DNA of 64,000 nt. Origin: Catellatospora methionotrophica. Its GTDB lineage: Bacteria; Actinomycetota; Actinomycetes; Mycobacteriales; Micromonosporaceae. Below the pieces are notes generated by a model. The model made no database searches and was not told the DNA's origin. It was given only the letters and a program-made list of their open reading frames with translations. The DNA is taken from positions 1-64,000 of the forward strand of contig NZ_JAAOTJ010000016.1 in the NCBI RefSeq assembly GCF_011297335.1, written 5' to 3'. Every line of letters begins with the position of its first letter. The first letter of the stretch is position 1. Below are positions 18,656 to 26,667 of this stretch, piece after piece. Made by a program: the position numbers and the translations under genes.

Positions 18656-18661
18656 TACCAT
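18656..18661 (+). promoter_or_regulatory. Candidate -10 element (leaderless start of the MgtE-like gene)
   Basis: TACCAT, a TANNAT-type -10, lies exactly 6 nt before ATG 18668. No ribosome site is present. Confidence 0.5.
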
Positions 18662-18667
18662 GCCAAT

Positions 18668-19918
18668 ATGGCCACGCTGACCAGGGTCTTCGTCGCCCGG
18701 CTCGCGGGCCTGCCCGTCTTCGACCCGAACGGCGACCAGGTGGGCCGGGTGCGTGACGCCGTCGCCCGGCTGCGCGCCGACGGGCCGCCGTCGGTCGTCG
18801 GCCTGATCGCGGAGATGCCGCTGCGGCGGCAGATCTTCCTGCCGATCGCCCGGATCACCTCGATCGACGCCGACAGCGTGGTGCTCGGCTCCGGCACCAT
18901 CAACCTGCGCCGCTTCCAGAAGGGCCCGGCCGAGCTGAACGTGCTCGCCGACCTGCTGGACCGGCGCATCACCACCCCGAACGGCACCCCCGCCACGGTC
19001 GTGGACGTCGCCATGGAGTCCGACCGGGCCGGGCAGTGGAACCTCGGGCGGGTCGCCGTACGCGACGTCACCAGCCGGTTGAGTCGGCGCGGGCAGCTGC
19101 ACCAGTTCGAGTGGCACGAGCTGACCGGCCTGGTCGACCCCGGCGCGCTGCAGGGCACCGCGTCGCTGCTGTCGGTGCTGGAGAAGATGCGCCCGGCCGA
19201 CCTCGCCAACGCCCTGCAGGACCTGCCCGACCAGCGCAAACACGCGGTCGCGGCGGCGCTGGACGACGAGCGGCTGGCCGACGTGCTGGAGGAGCTGCCC
19301 GAGCACGAGCAGGTCGACATCCTGGCCCGGCTGGACCGCGAACGGGCCGCCGACGTGCTGGAGGAGATGGACGCCGACGACGCCGCCGACCTGCTTGCCG
19401 AGCTGCCGCCCACGGAACGGGCGCTGCTGCTGGACCTGATGGAACCGGAGGAGTCGGCCCCGGTCCGGGCCCTGATGCAGTACCGGCCGAACACCGCAGG
19501 CGCGATCATGACCAGCGAGCCCGTGATCCTGACCCCGGACGCCACCGTCGCCGACGCGCTGGCCCGCATCCGGGAGAAGTCGCTGTCCCCCGCGCTGGCC
19601 GCGCAGGTGTTCGTGTGCCGCGCCCCGATCGACACGCCGACCGGCCGCTACCTGGGCGTGGTGCACTTCCAGCGGCTGCTGCGCGAGCCGCCCGGCGACC
19701 TGCTGGGCGGGGTGCTGGAGCGCGACATCACGCCGCTGTCGCCGAGCCTGCCGCTGGCCGACGTCACCCGCCGGATGGCCACGTACAACCTGGTGGCGAT
19801 CGCGGTGGTGGACTCGGCGGACCGGCTGGTCGGCGCGGTGACCGTGGACGACGTGCTCGACCACCTGCTGCCCCGGGACTGGCGGGAGCAGGAACGCGCC
19901 GTGGACAGCGGCTCGTGA
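18668..19918 (+). CDS. MgtE N-domain / CBS-pair protein without membrane channel
   Basis: A 416-aa cytoplasmic protein. A PRC-barrel-like segment (residues 8-85, ARLAGLPVFDPNGDQVGRV) is followed by a MgtE_N superhelical domain (about 165-270, repeats such as LADVLEELPEHEQVDILARL and AADVLEEMDADDAADLL). Two CBS motifs follow (about 275-405). In MgtE these domains sense Mg2+ and gate a membrane pore, but the pore domain is absent here. It therefore more likely regulates a partner. The GTGA overlap with the DUF1003 membrane protein suggests that partner. The order mgtE-like, DUF1003, mrp resembles Rv1232c-Rv1229c. The start appears leaderless. Confidence 0.85.
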   Translation: MATLTRVFVARLAGLPVFDPNGDQVGRVRDAVARLRADGPPSVVGLIAEMPLRRQIFLPIARITSIDADSVVLGSGTINLRRFQKGPAELNVLADLLDRRITTPNGTPATVVDVAMESDRAGQWNLGRVAVRDVTSRLSRRGQLHQFEWHELTGLVDPGALQGTASLLSVLEKMRPADLANALQDLPDQRKHAVAAALDDERLADVLEELPEHEQVDILARLDRERAADVLEEMDADDAADLLAELPPTERALLLDLMEPEESAPVRALMQYRPNTAGAIMTSEPVILTPDATVADALARIREKSLSPALAAQVFVCRAPIDTPTGRYLGVVHFQRLLREPPGDLLGGVLERDITPLSPSLPLADVTRRMATYNLVAIAVVDSADRLVGAVTVDDVLDHLLPRDWREQERAVDSGS

Positions 19919-20445
19919 GCGACCGCCTGGACCAGCCCCGGGAGCCGCACGTCGTCCGGCTGCCCCGCTGGGACCCCGACGCGTTCGGCAACTTCGCGGA
20001 GAAGTTCGCCCGGTTCATGGGCACCGCGAAGTTCCTCGTCTACATGACGGCCTTCGTCATCGTGTGGATCCTGATCAACCTGATCGGCGTCTTCGGGCTG
20101 CAGTGGGACCCGTACCCGTTCATCCTGCTCAACCTGTTCTTCAGCACCCAGGCGTCGTACGCCGCGCCGCTGATCCTGCTCGCCCAGAACCGCCAGGCCG
20201 ACCGCGACCGGCTCACCATCGACGAGGACCGCCGCCGCGCCCAGGCCCAGAAGGCCGACACGGAGTACCTGGCCCGGGAGATCGCCTCGCTGCGGATGGC
20301 CCTCAACGACGTGGCGACCCGCGACTACATCCGCTCCGAGCTGGCCAAGCTCGCCGAGGAACTGGACGACGCGGCGGCCCGGCGGCACCAGCAGGAGAAG
20401 GCCGACCGCAAGGACAAGAAAAGCCGCGCGTCGCAAGGGGCATGA
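19915..20445 (+). CDS. DUF1003 membrane protein
   Basis: A 176-aa protein starting with GTG 19915 that overlaps the upstream stop by 4 nt (GTGA). The DUF1003 core has two transmembrane helices (residues about 43-64 and 75-98) with the conserved segment LLNLFFSTQASYAAPLIL. A long charged coiled-coil C-terminus follows (RLTIDEDRRRAQAQKADTEY... ending in a Lys-rich tail). The molecular function of the family is unknown. Coupled translation with the CBS/MgtE_N protein makes a joint ion-linked role likely (inference). Confidence 0.85.
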   Translation: MSDRLDQPREPHVVRLPRWDPDAFGNFAEKFARFMGTAKFLVYMTAFVIVWILINLIGVFGLQWDPYPFILLNLFFSTQASYAAPLILLAQNRQADRDRLTIDEDRRRAQAQKADTEYLAREIASLRMALNDVATRDYIRSELAKLAEELDDAAARRHQQEKADRKDKKSRASQGA

Positions 20446-20563
20446 CGCGCGGCCGAACCTCTTTCGATGGTCCCACGACCAGGGGATGCTCCGCTACGGG
20501 TCATCAGAATGTTGCGCGTGCCACCCGGCCCTCGCGTCGGCCGGTCATGATCGATGCCGCGGG

Positions 20564-20569
20564 TAACAT
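20564..20569 (+). promoter_or_regulatory. Candidate -10 element (leaderless start of mrp)
   Basis: TAACAT lies 6 nt before ATG 20576, and the GGGCGC between them offers no ribosome site. This is consistent with a leaderless mrp transcript. Confidence 0.5.
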
Positions 20570-20575
20570 GGGCGC

Positions 20576-21718
20576 ATGTCCACCGCTGTGCACGCCGACG
20601 ACCAGGCTGTCCTGGCCGCACTCGCCTCCGTGAACGACCCGGAGATCAAGCGCCCCATCACCGAACTCGGCATGGTCGAATCGGTGAAGGTCGACGCGGG
20701 TGTGGCGTACGTCCGCATCCTGCTCACCGTCGCCGGCTGCCCCCTGAAGGACACCCTGCGCACCGACATCACGGCAGCCGCGATCACCGTCGACGGCGTG
20801 ACCTCGGTCGAGATCGACTTCGGGGTGATGAGTCCCGACCAGCGCCAGGACCTGCAGAAGCGGCTGCGTGGCAACGCCGCCGCCGAGCCGGTCATCCCGT
20901 TCGCGCAGCCCGGCAGCCGCACCCGCGTCTACGCCGTGGCCTCCGGCAAGGGCGGCGTCGGCAAGTCCAGCGTCACCGTCAACCTGGCCGCCGCGCTGGC
21001 CGCCCGGGGCCTGTCGGTCGGCGTGGTCGACGCCGACATCTACGGCCACTCGGTGCCCCGCATGCTCGGCGTCGAGGGCCGCCCGACCCAGGTCGAAGAC
21101 ATGATCATGCCGCCGCAGGCGCACGGCGTGAAGGTCATCTCCATCGGTATGTTCACCAGCGGCAACGCCGCCGTCGTCTGGCGCGGGCCGATGCTGCACC
21201 GCGCCCTGCAGCAGTTCCTCGCCGACGTGTACTGGGGCGACCTGGACGTGCTGCTGCTCGACCTGCCCCCGGGCACCGGCGACATCGCCATCTCGCTGGC
21301 CCAGCTCCTGCCGACCGCCGAGATCCTGGTCGTCACGACCCCGCAGGCCGCGGCCGCCGAGGTCGCCGAGCGCGCGGGCGCGATCTCGATGCAGACCCAC
21401 CAGCGCCTGGTCGGCGTCATCGAGAACATGTCCTGGCTCGAACTGCCCGACGGCACCCGCATGGAGGTCTTCGGTGCGGGCGGCGGCCAGACCGTCGCCG
21501 ACTCCCTGACCCGCCTCACCGGCGCGTCGGTCCCCCTCCTCGGCCAGATCCCCCTGGACACCGGCGTACGCGAAGCCGGCGACAACGGCACCCCCGCCGT
21601 CCTCGCCACCCCCGGCTCCCCGGCCGGCACCGCCCTCAACGCCATCGCCGACCGCCTGGCCCTGCGCCGCGAATCCCTCGTCGGCAAACCCCTGGGCCTC
21701 TCCCCCGCCAAACGCTGA
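20576..21718 (+). CDS. mrp: Mrp/NBP35-family P-loop ATPase (Fe-S carrier)
   Basis: A 380-aa iron-sulfur-cluster carrier. The N-terminal DUF59/MIP18 domain (residues 1-95) is followed by a ParA-like ATPase with deviant Walker A VASGKGGVGKSS near residue 121 and Walker B LLLDLPPGTGD near 224. In many Mrp proteins a CPxC cluster-bridging motif follows NMS. Here the same place reads NMSWLELPDGTRMEVFG, with no cysteines. I recall the same loss in mycobacterial Mrp, so it is probably lineage-wide. It faces tatB and ends at a long palindrome. Confidence 0.92.
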   Translation: MSTAVHADDQAVLAALASVNDPEIKRPITELGMVESVKVDAGVAYVRILLTVAGCPLKDTLRTDITAAAITVDGVTSVEIDFGVMSPDQRQDLQKRLRGNAAAEPVIPFAQPGSRTRVYAVASGKGGVGKSSVTVNLAAALAARGLSVGVVDADIYGHSVPRMLGVEGRPTQVEDMIMPPQAHGVKVISIGMFTSGNAAVVWRGPMLHRALQQFLADVYWGDLDVLLLDLPPGTGDIAISLAQLLPTAEILVVTTPQAAAAEVAERAGAISMQTHQRLVGVIENMSWLELPDGTRMEVFGAGGGQTVADSLTRLTGASVPLLGQIPLDTGVREAGDNGTPAVLATPGSPAGTALNAIADRLALRRESLVGKPLGLSPAKR

Positions 21719-21797
21719 CCCACCCCCAGGCCGCCCGCCCCGCACCCACCGGCCCTACGGGCAGCCCCCGCCCTGCGGGCAGCCCTCCCACCTCGCG

Positions 21798-21856
21798 CAA
21801 CTCTTAAAGACTTGCGGCCTCAGAGCGCATCTGAGGCCGCAAGTCTTTAAGAGTTG
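21798..21856. repeat. 27-bp perfect palindrome between mrp and tatB
   Basis: Arms 21798-21824 and 21830-21856 are perfectly complementary around a 5-nt loop, beginning CAACTCTTAAAGACTTGCGG. It lies midway between two convergent genes. TTAAAG/CTTTAA in the outer stem makes it AT-richer than the surroundings. It is probably a bidirectional terminator of unusual length. Immediately after it, GAGGCCGCGCGGGGCGC is repeated about three times (21864-21911). Confidence 0.85.
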
Positions 21857-21937
21857 TGTACGCGAGGCCGCGCGGGGCGCGAGGCCGCGCGGGGCGCGAG
21901 GCCGCGCGGGGCACTGGGTTGCCGTGGGCGGGGTGGG

Positions 21938-22351
21938 TCAGGTGGCGTCGTCGAAGCGGGCCGCGATGGGGGCGGCGGGGGTCGAGGACGAGGACGGGGT
22001 GGCGGTGGCCATGGCGTTGACGTTGGCCTTGGTCTCGGCGGCCAGCTTGGTGGCGGTGTTCAGCTCGCCGCGCAGGTCGTCGTAGATGCCGGTCAGCGGC
22101 TTGCGGAGGGCGGCCTCGTCCTCTTCGCTGAGCAGGTGCTTGCGTACGAACGCCTTGGGGTTCAGGTCTTCGAGCTTGATGTCGGTGCCCAGTTCCTTGC
22201 TCAGGTCACCGGTGGCGTTGGTGGCCATGGCGCGCAGTCCGCGCAGCATGCGCATGCCGTCGCTGATCACCTTGGGCAGCCGCTCGCCGAAGATCAACAA
22301 AGCCAGCAGCAGGAGCGCAATGAACTCCGGGGTGCCCAGGTTCTCAAACAC
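21938..22351 (-). CDS. tatB: Sec-independent protein translocase protein TatB
   Basis: A 137-aa component of the twin-arginine translocon that recognises Tat substrates with TatC. The N-terminal transmembrane helix FIALLLLALLIFG (residues 10-22) is followed by the hinge and amphipathic helix ERLPKVISDGMRMLRGLR. A charged region and a Ser/Thr/Pro-rich tail complete it. The motif GERLP and the htrA neighbour support TatB over TatA. It is transcribed in the same direction as htrA, 64 nt downstream of it, as in other actinobacteria. Confidence 0.9.
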   Translation of the reverse strand: MFENLGTPEFIALLLLALLIFGERLPKVISDGMRMLRGLRAMATNATGDLSKELGTDIKLEDLNPKAFVRKHLLSEEDEAALRKPLTGIYDDLRGELNTATKLAAETKANVNAMATATPSSSSTPAAPIAARFDDAT

Positions 22352-22415
22352 CGCTACCTCCTGAATGTGTCCGCCGTCGCAAGGGTACGTGCGCGAGGGC
22401 CGGACAGGCCACCCC

Positions 22416-23687
22416 TCAGTCGGCGTCAGCGACGAGTGTCACGGCGGCATCGTGGCTGGTGGAGCCACGTTTGTACGTCACTTCGACCACCGCACCCGGT
22501 GCAGCTTTCCGCACAAGTGCGATGAGGTCCGTCGGCTCACTGAGCGGGCGACCGGCGAAACTGGTCACCACGTCACCGGTGCGCATCCCGGCCTCGGCGG
22601 CCGGTCCGGTGGCCGTGACCTGGCCCAGCCGTACCCCGCCGGCCGGTCCGCGGAACGACTCCTCCACCTCCGCGCCGATCACCGTACGGTGCGCCCGGCC
22701 CGCGGAGATGATCTCCTCGGCGACCCGGCGGGCGTGGTTGATGGGGATGGCGAAGGCCAGGCCGATGTTGCCCGCCGACTCCTCGCTGCCCGCCATCGAC
22801 TTGATCACGGCGTTGATCCCGACGACCTGACCGGCGGCGTCGACCAGCGGGCCGCCCGAGTTGCCGTGGTTGACCGCGGCGTCGGTCTGGATCGCGGCGT
22901 AGTACCTGGTCGCGCCGTTGTCGGCCTCGGTGGCGATGGGCCGGTCCAGCGCGCTGACGATGCCCGCGGTGACGGTGCCGCGCAGCGCCAGCGGCGAGCC
23001 GATGGCCACCACCGCGTCGCCGACCGCGACCGCGTCGGAGTCGCCCAGCATCGCCGGGTGCAGTTCGGCGCGCTTGACCTGGAGCACCGCGACGTCCGAC
23101 TCGGGATCCGAGCCGATCACCTTCGCGGGCGAGCTGGTGCCGTCGTCGAATATGACGCTCACCACTCCGGAGCTGCCGGACACCACGTGGTCATTGGTGA
23201 TGATGTGGCCGTCGGCGCTGGCCACGAAGCCCGAGCCGAGCGACACGCTGCCGTCCACCGGCACCCGTACGGTCACCACGCTGGGCAGCAGCAGGCTGGC
23301 CACGGCGGCCAGCGACTCGGGGGCCCGGTGCGGCGGGGCGGCGGTCGAGCCGAGGATCGAGCGGGCGGCCAGGCGGTCGTCGCTGAACCGCACGCCCATC
23401 GCCCCGCCGAGCACCCCGGCGAGTACGCCCGCGAGCACGGCCGCTCCGGCGACTGTCCACAACGTACGACGTCGGGTATGGTCAGGCTCGGCCAACGGCT
23501 CCGGCTCGGGTGCGTGCGCGCGCTCGGCGGGTGGCACGAGCGCCACCGGCGAGTGCGGATCGCGCCACGGATCGTTGAGCGCATCAGACCACCAGAACGA
23601 CGCCGGAGGTGCGACGGCCGGTGGCGTGTGCTGCGCTGCCGTCCCGTCGTCGTCATCCGGCCGGCGAAAACCCCAGCCGTCGGTCAC
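22416..23687 (-). CDS. htrA: Membrane-anchored HtrA-type serine protease with PDZ domain
   Basis: A 423-aa envelope stress protease/chaperone. A Pro-rich cytoplasmic segment of about 72 residues is followed by one transmembrane helix (about 74-97) and then a trypsin-like domain. The triad is His in IITNDHVV (about 165), Asp in ESDVAVLQV (about 195) and Ser in GNSGGPL (about 273). A C-terminal PDZ domain (about 335-420, GQVTATGPAAEAGMRTGDVV) completes it. It would cleave misfolded extracytoplasmic proteins. In many actinobacteria sigE and its anti-sigma gene lie just upstream. Here the next gene is the divergent O-methyltransferase, 82 bp away. Confidence 0.92.
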   Translation of the reverse strand: MTDGWGFRRPDDDDGTAAQHTPPAVAPPASFWWSDALNDPWRDPHSPVALVPPAERAHAPEPEPLAEPDHTRRRTLWTVAGAAVLAGVLAGVLGGAMGVRFSDDRLAARSILGSTAAPPHRAPESLAAVASLLLPSVVTVRVPVDGSVSLGSGFVASADGHIITNDHVVSGSSGVVSVIFDDGTSSPAKVIGSDPESDVAVLQVKRAELHPAMLGDSDAVAVGDAVVAIGSPLALRGTVTAGIVSALDRPIATEADNGATRYYAAIQTDAAVNHGNSGGPLVDAAGQVVGINAVIKSMAGSEESAGNIGLAFAIPINHARRVAEEIISAGRAHRTVIGAEVEESFRGPAGGVRLGQVTATGPAAEAGMRTGDVVTSFAGRPLSEPTDLIALVRKAAPGAVVEVTYKRGSTSHDAAVTLVADAD

Positions 23688-23769
23688 TGACCAGCCCTCC
23701 GTCCCCGTTTCCCGGTTTCAGGATGGCATGGTTTCAACGTGAAAAATCACTGTTCACGGAAGGTGCCCC

Positions 23770-24384
23770 ATGACGACGCTGCATCGCCAGCCCGGTAGCG
23801 CAGGCGACTTCATCGCGTCGTTCGTCCCCGAAGACGTGATCGCGCAGACGGCCCGCGGACTGGCCGTCGAGGTCGGTCTGCAACCGGTCGCGCCCGCGGT
23901 CGGCGCGGCGCTGCGCATGCTCGCCGGAGCCTGCGCCGCGAAGGCGGTCGTCGAGATCGGCACCGGCACCGGGGTCAGCGGCCTGTGGCTGCTGCGCGGC
24001 ATGCGCCCCGACGGCGTGCTCACCACCATCGACCGGGAGTCCGAACACCAGCGGATGGCCCGGCGGCTGTTCACCGAGGCCGGCTTCTCCGCCTCGCGGG
24101 CCCGCGTCATCACCGGCCGCGCGCTGGAGGTGCTGCCCCGGCTCGCCGACGGCGCGTACGACCTGATCTTCGTCGACGCCGACCCCACCGAGTACGCCGC
24201 CTTCATGAACGCCGCCGCCCGCCTGCTCCGCCCCGGCGGCCTGGTCGTCCTCCACGGCATCCTGACCAGCGGCCGCGACGTCTTCACCGTCCGCGAACTC
24301 GCCTACGCCGTCCGCGACGACGACCTCTGGCAGCCCGCCCTGCTCCCCCTCGGCGAAGGCCTCCTAGCCGCCGTCAAGTCCTGA
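23770..24384 (+). CDS. O-methyltransferase (caffeoyl-CoA/catechol type)
   Basis: A 204-aa class I SAM-dependent O-methyltransferase. SAM motif I is EIGTGTGVSGLWLLRGM near residue 61, the acidic ribose ligand is in TTIDRESEHQRMA, and the metal/substrate segment is LIFVDADPTEYAAF. The start ATG 23770 follows GGAAGGTG. The equivalent Rv1220c sits divergent to sigE in mycobacteria. Here it is divergent to htrA instead. The substrate is unknown. It ends at a long palindrome facing pepA. Confidence 0.87.
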   Translation: MTTLHRQPGSAGDFIASFVPEDVIAQTARGLAVEVGLQPVAPAVGAALRMLAGACAAKAVVEIGTGTGVSGLWLLRGMRPDGVLTTIDRESEHQRMARRLFTEAGFSASRARVITGRALEVLPRLADGAYDLIFVDADPTEYAAFMNAAARLLRPGGLVVLHGILTSGRDVFTVRELAYAVRDDDLWQPALLPLGEGLLAAVKS

Positions 24385-24402
24385 CGCCCCCGCCCTTAAA
24401 AC

Positions 24403-24463
24403 AGACGCTGGCCTATCTCATCGAAAAAACGGGGCTCATTTTCGATGAGATAGGCCAGCGTCT
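24403..24463. repeat. 25-bp perfect palindrome between the O-methyltransferase gene and pepA
   Basis: Arms 24403-24427 and 24439-24463 (AGACGCTGGCCTATCTCATC...) are perfectly complementary around an 11-nt loop. AAAA/TTTT flank the loop, and A-rich stretches lie outside both arms (TTAAAAC and GCAAAAAGC). It lies between convergent genes 93 nt apart and is probably a bidirectional terminator. Confidence 0.85.
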
Positions 24464-24477
24464 ATGCAAAAAGCGGG

Positions 24478-25932
24478 TCAGGAGACCGTTGAGAGCCAGC
24501 GGACCAGGGTGCGTACGCCCCAGCCGGTCGCGCCCTTGGTCAGCTCGCCGTCCGGGGCGGCCGACCAGGCCGGCGAGGACATGTCGATGTGCACCCACCG
24601 GTCGCGCAGGCTCCCCGCGAACTCCCGCAGGTACAGCGCCGCCGTGATCGTCCCCGGGTTGCCCGCCGCGTTGTCCAGGTCGGCGATGTCCGACGACACG
24701 TCCCCGGCGTACTCCTCGGCCAGCGGCAGCCGCCACAGCGGCTCCCCGGCCGCGGCTCCCGCCGCCGTGAACCCGTCGATGAGCGCCTCGTTGCCGCTGA
24801 ACAGGGCGGCCGTCTTCTTGCCCAGCGCGATCCGGGACGCCCCGGTCAGCGTGGCGAGGTCGATGAGCAGGTCGGGGGCGAGGTTGGCCACCGCGTACGC
24901 CATCGCGTCGCCGAGCACGACCCGGCCCTCGGCGTCGGTGCTGCGTACCTCGGAGGTCAGGCCGCCGTAGTGGGTGACCACGTCGCCGGAGCGCCAGGAG
25001 CTGCCGGAGACCATGTTCTCGGCCAGCGGGGCGAGCGCGGTGACCCGCACCGGCAGGCCCAGCTCGGCGACGGCCAGCAGGGCGCCGACGACGGCGGCCG
25101 CGCCGCCCATGTCCTTGCGCATCAGCTGCATGGCGTCGTTGGGCTTGATGTCGATGCCGCCGGTGTCGTACGTGATGCCCTTGCCGACCAGCACCACGTG
25201 CTTGGTCGCGCCCTCGGGGGACCAGGCCAGCTCCAGCAGGCGGGGCTCGTTGACGGACCCGCCGCCGACGGCCACGATGCCGCCGAAGCCCTCGGCCTCC
25301 AGCTGCTCGCGCTCGCGCACGGTGACCGTCACGCCGTCCCCGGCCCGCTCGCGCACCTGCTGCACGAACCAGTCGGGTGTCTTGGTCAGCGACGGGGTGT
25401 TGGTGAGGTCCCGGGCGAACCGGGTGTGCGCGGCGACGGTGCGGGTCTCGGCGAGCGCGTCCTCGCGCTCGGGGCTGGCCGCGACGGCGATGACGACCTC
25501 GGCCAGCTTGAGCGCGGCCTCGGGCTTCTCCTCGCTCACCCGGAACCGGTACGACGCCAGCCAAAGGCCCTCGGCCAGGCCCCGCAGCGCGGCGTCGGTC
25601 AGGTCGGCGGGCGCGAGCACGGTGAGGGAGGTCTCCTTGGCGGCGGCACGGGCCAGCGCGGCCCCGGCCGCCCGCCAGCCCGCCTCGTCGCCGGAGCCGA
25701 TTCCGGCCAGCAGCACCTTCGACGGCTCGCGTAGCGGGCGCGGCAGCGTCTGGACGGCCCCGGCCGAGCCCTTGTGCTCGGTGGCGGCGAGGAACGCCGC
25801 CACCTCGGCGGCGGCGTCCGAGGGCAGCACGGCGAGCGGTGTGCCCGCCGCGGACTCGCCCTCGGCGGTGCCCACCGGGCACGCGACGGTTCCGGCGAGT
25901 TCCGCCGCGCCGTCCAGTCGAATCGAGATCAT
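24478..25932 (-). CDS. pepA: Leucyl aminopeptidase (M17 family)
   Basis: A 484-aa cytosolic aminopeptidase of the M17 family, needing two divalent metals. The N-terminal macro-like domain is less conserved. The catalytic domain shows the metal and active-site motifs GKGITYDTGG (near residue 251), MRKDMGGAAA (near 270) and STDAEGRVVLGDAM (near 329), covering the Lys, Asp, Glu and Arg positions of E. coli PepA. Length is normal. The start is the ATG at 25932. It is a single gene, convergent with the O-methyltransferase, and the 280 bp upstream of it contain no other gene I can support. Confidence 0.93.
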   Translation of the reverse strand: MISIRLDGAAELAGTVACPVGTAEGESAAGTPLAVLPSDAAAEVAAFLAATEHKGSAGAVQTLPRPLREPSKVLLAGIGSGDEAGWRAAGAALARAAAKETSLTVLAPADLTDAALRGLAEGLWLASYRFRVSEEKPEAALKLAEVVIAVAASPEREDALAETRTVAAHTRFARDLTNTPSLTKTPDWFVQQVRERAGDGVTVTVREREQLEAEGFGGIVAVGGGSVNEPRLLELAWSPEGATKHVVLVGKGITYDTGGIDIKPNDAMQLMRKDMGGAAAVVGALLAVAELGLPVRVTALAPLAENMVSGSSWRSGDVVTHYGGLTSEVRSTDAEGRVVLGDAMAYAVANLAPDLLIDLATLTGASRIALGKKTAALFSGNEALIDGFTAAGAAAGEPLWRLPLAEEYAGDVSSDIADLDNAAGNPGTITAALYLREFAGSLRDRWVHIDMSSPAWSAAPDGELTKGATGWGVRTLVRWLSTVS

Positions 25933-26212
25933 CCCTGCCCCTTCACTGGCTGTGCCGCCGACGTCCCACCGGCCGCCGACCGCCTGACCCTACCGCGCCC
26001 CCTCCGTCGCCGGCCGCGACGGAGGTGCTGGTCCGCGCCTGCCCGGCAGGGGTCGCCGCCCGCGCGGCACACCGGCTGTAGGACGCGTTCAGGGCTGGTC
26101 AGGAGGAGTGGTGCAACGGGGGTGGGACGGCGTCAGACCGCGCGAGCCGCGCGGCACACGTCGCCGAAGGGGTGGGTTGGACGGCCGGGATGGCGCCCGG
26201 CCGGTCCCGACG

Positions 26213-26380
26213 TCAGCCGACGGCCAGTTTGAGGGCCTCGCCGAGAGCGGTGGCCTCGTCTGGTGTCATCTCCACCACAAGCCGCCCGCCGCCTTCCAGC
26301 GGCACGCGCATGACGATTCCCCGGCCCTCTTTGGTGACCTCCAGCGGACCGTCGCCCGTCCGCGGCTTCATCGCCGCCAT
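26213..26380 (-). CDS. DUF3117 small conserved actinobacterial protein
   Basis: A 55-aa protein read by hand from the reverse strand: MAAMKPRTGDGPLEVTKEGR, then a beta-rich segment and the ending DEATALGEALKLAVG. This matches DUF3117 (Rv1211-like) almost residue for residue as I remember it. The ATG at 26380 follows AGGGGAG. The function is unknown despite strong conservation across actinobacteria. Its neighbourhood (tag and a DivIVA protein a few genes away) matches Rv1209-Rv1211. Confidence 0.92.
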   Translation of the reverse strand: MAAMKPRTGDGPLEVTKEGRGIVMRVPLEGGGRLVVEMTPDEATALGEALKLAVG

Positions 26381-26667
26381 GTGTGTCTCCCCTCAGACTT
26401 GCCAGACCTGCACTCGGGTTGAATGCAAGACTTGGCGGGTCTCCCCGCCTGCTCCGCCGGCGAAACCCCGCGGGGACCGCTGCTGCAGCCTGCCCGCGAC
26501 GCGCCGCCTTCGTACGCCGTCCGGCACCGGCGTGTGGTTGGGTGGGGCCACACGAACGGGTGCCGACCAATGATTTTCCCTGATGGACTCCGCTAAGCCC
26601 AAACCGGGCCGGTCACGGTGTGACATCATCTCGCCAGCGCAGTTCACATCTGTCACAATCACCCCTC

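Noticed and set aside
21860-21915. GAGGCCGCGCGGGGCGC tandem repeats as a CRISPR-like array
   Set aside because: There are about three adjacent copies without spacers. It is a short simple repeat beside a palindrome, with no cas genes.
26400-26580. Possible structured RNA or tRNA in the DUF3117/PaaX divergent region
   Set aside because: GC-rich hairpin-like stretches are present, but no tRNA cloverleaf (no TTCNANNC arm or CCA end) or known riboswitch core could be traced.
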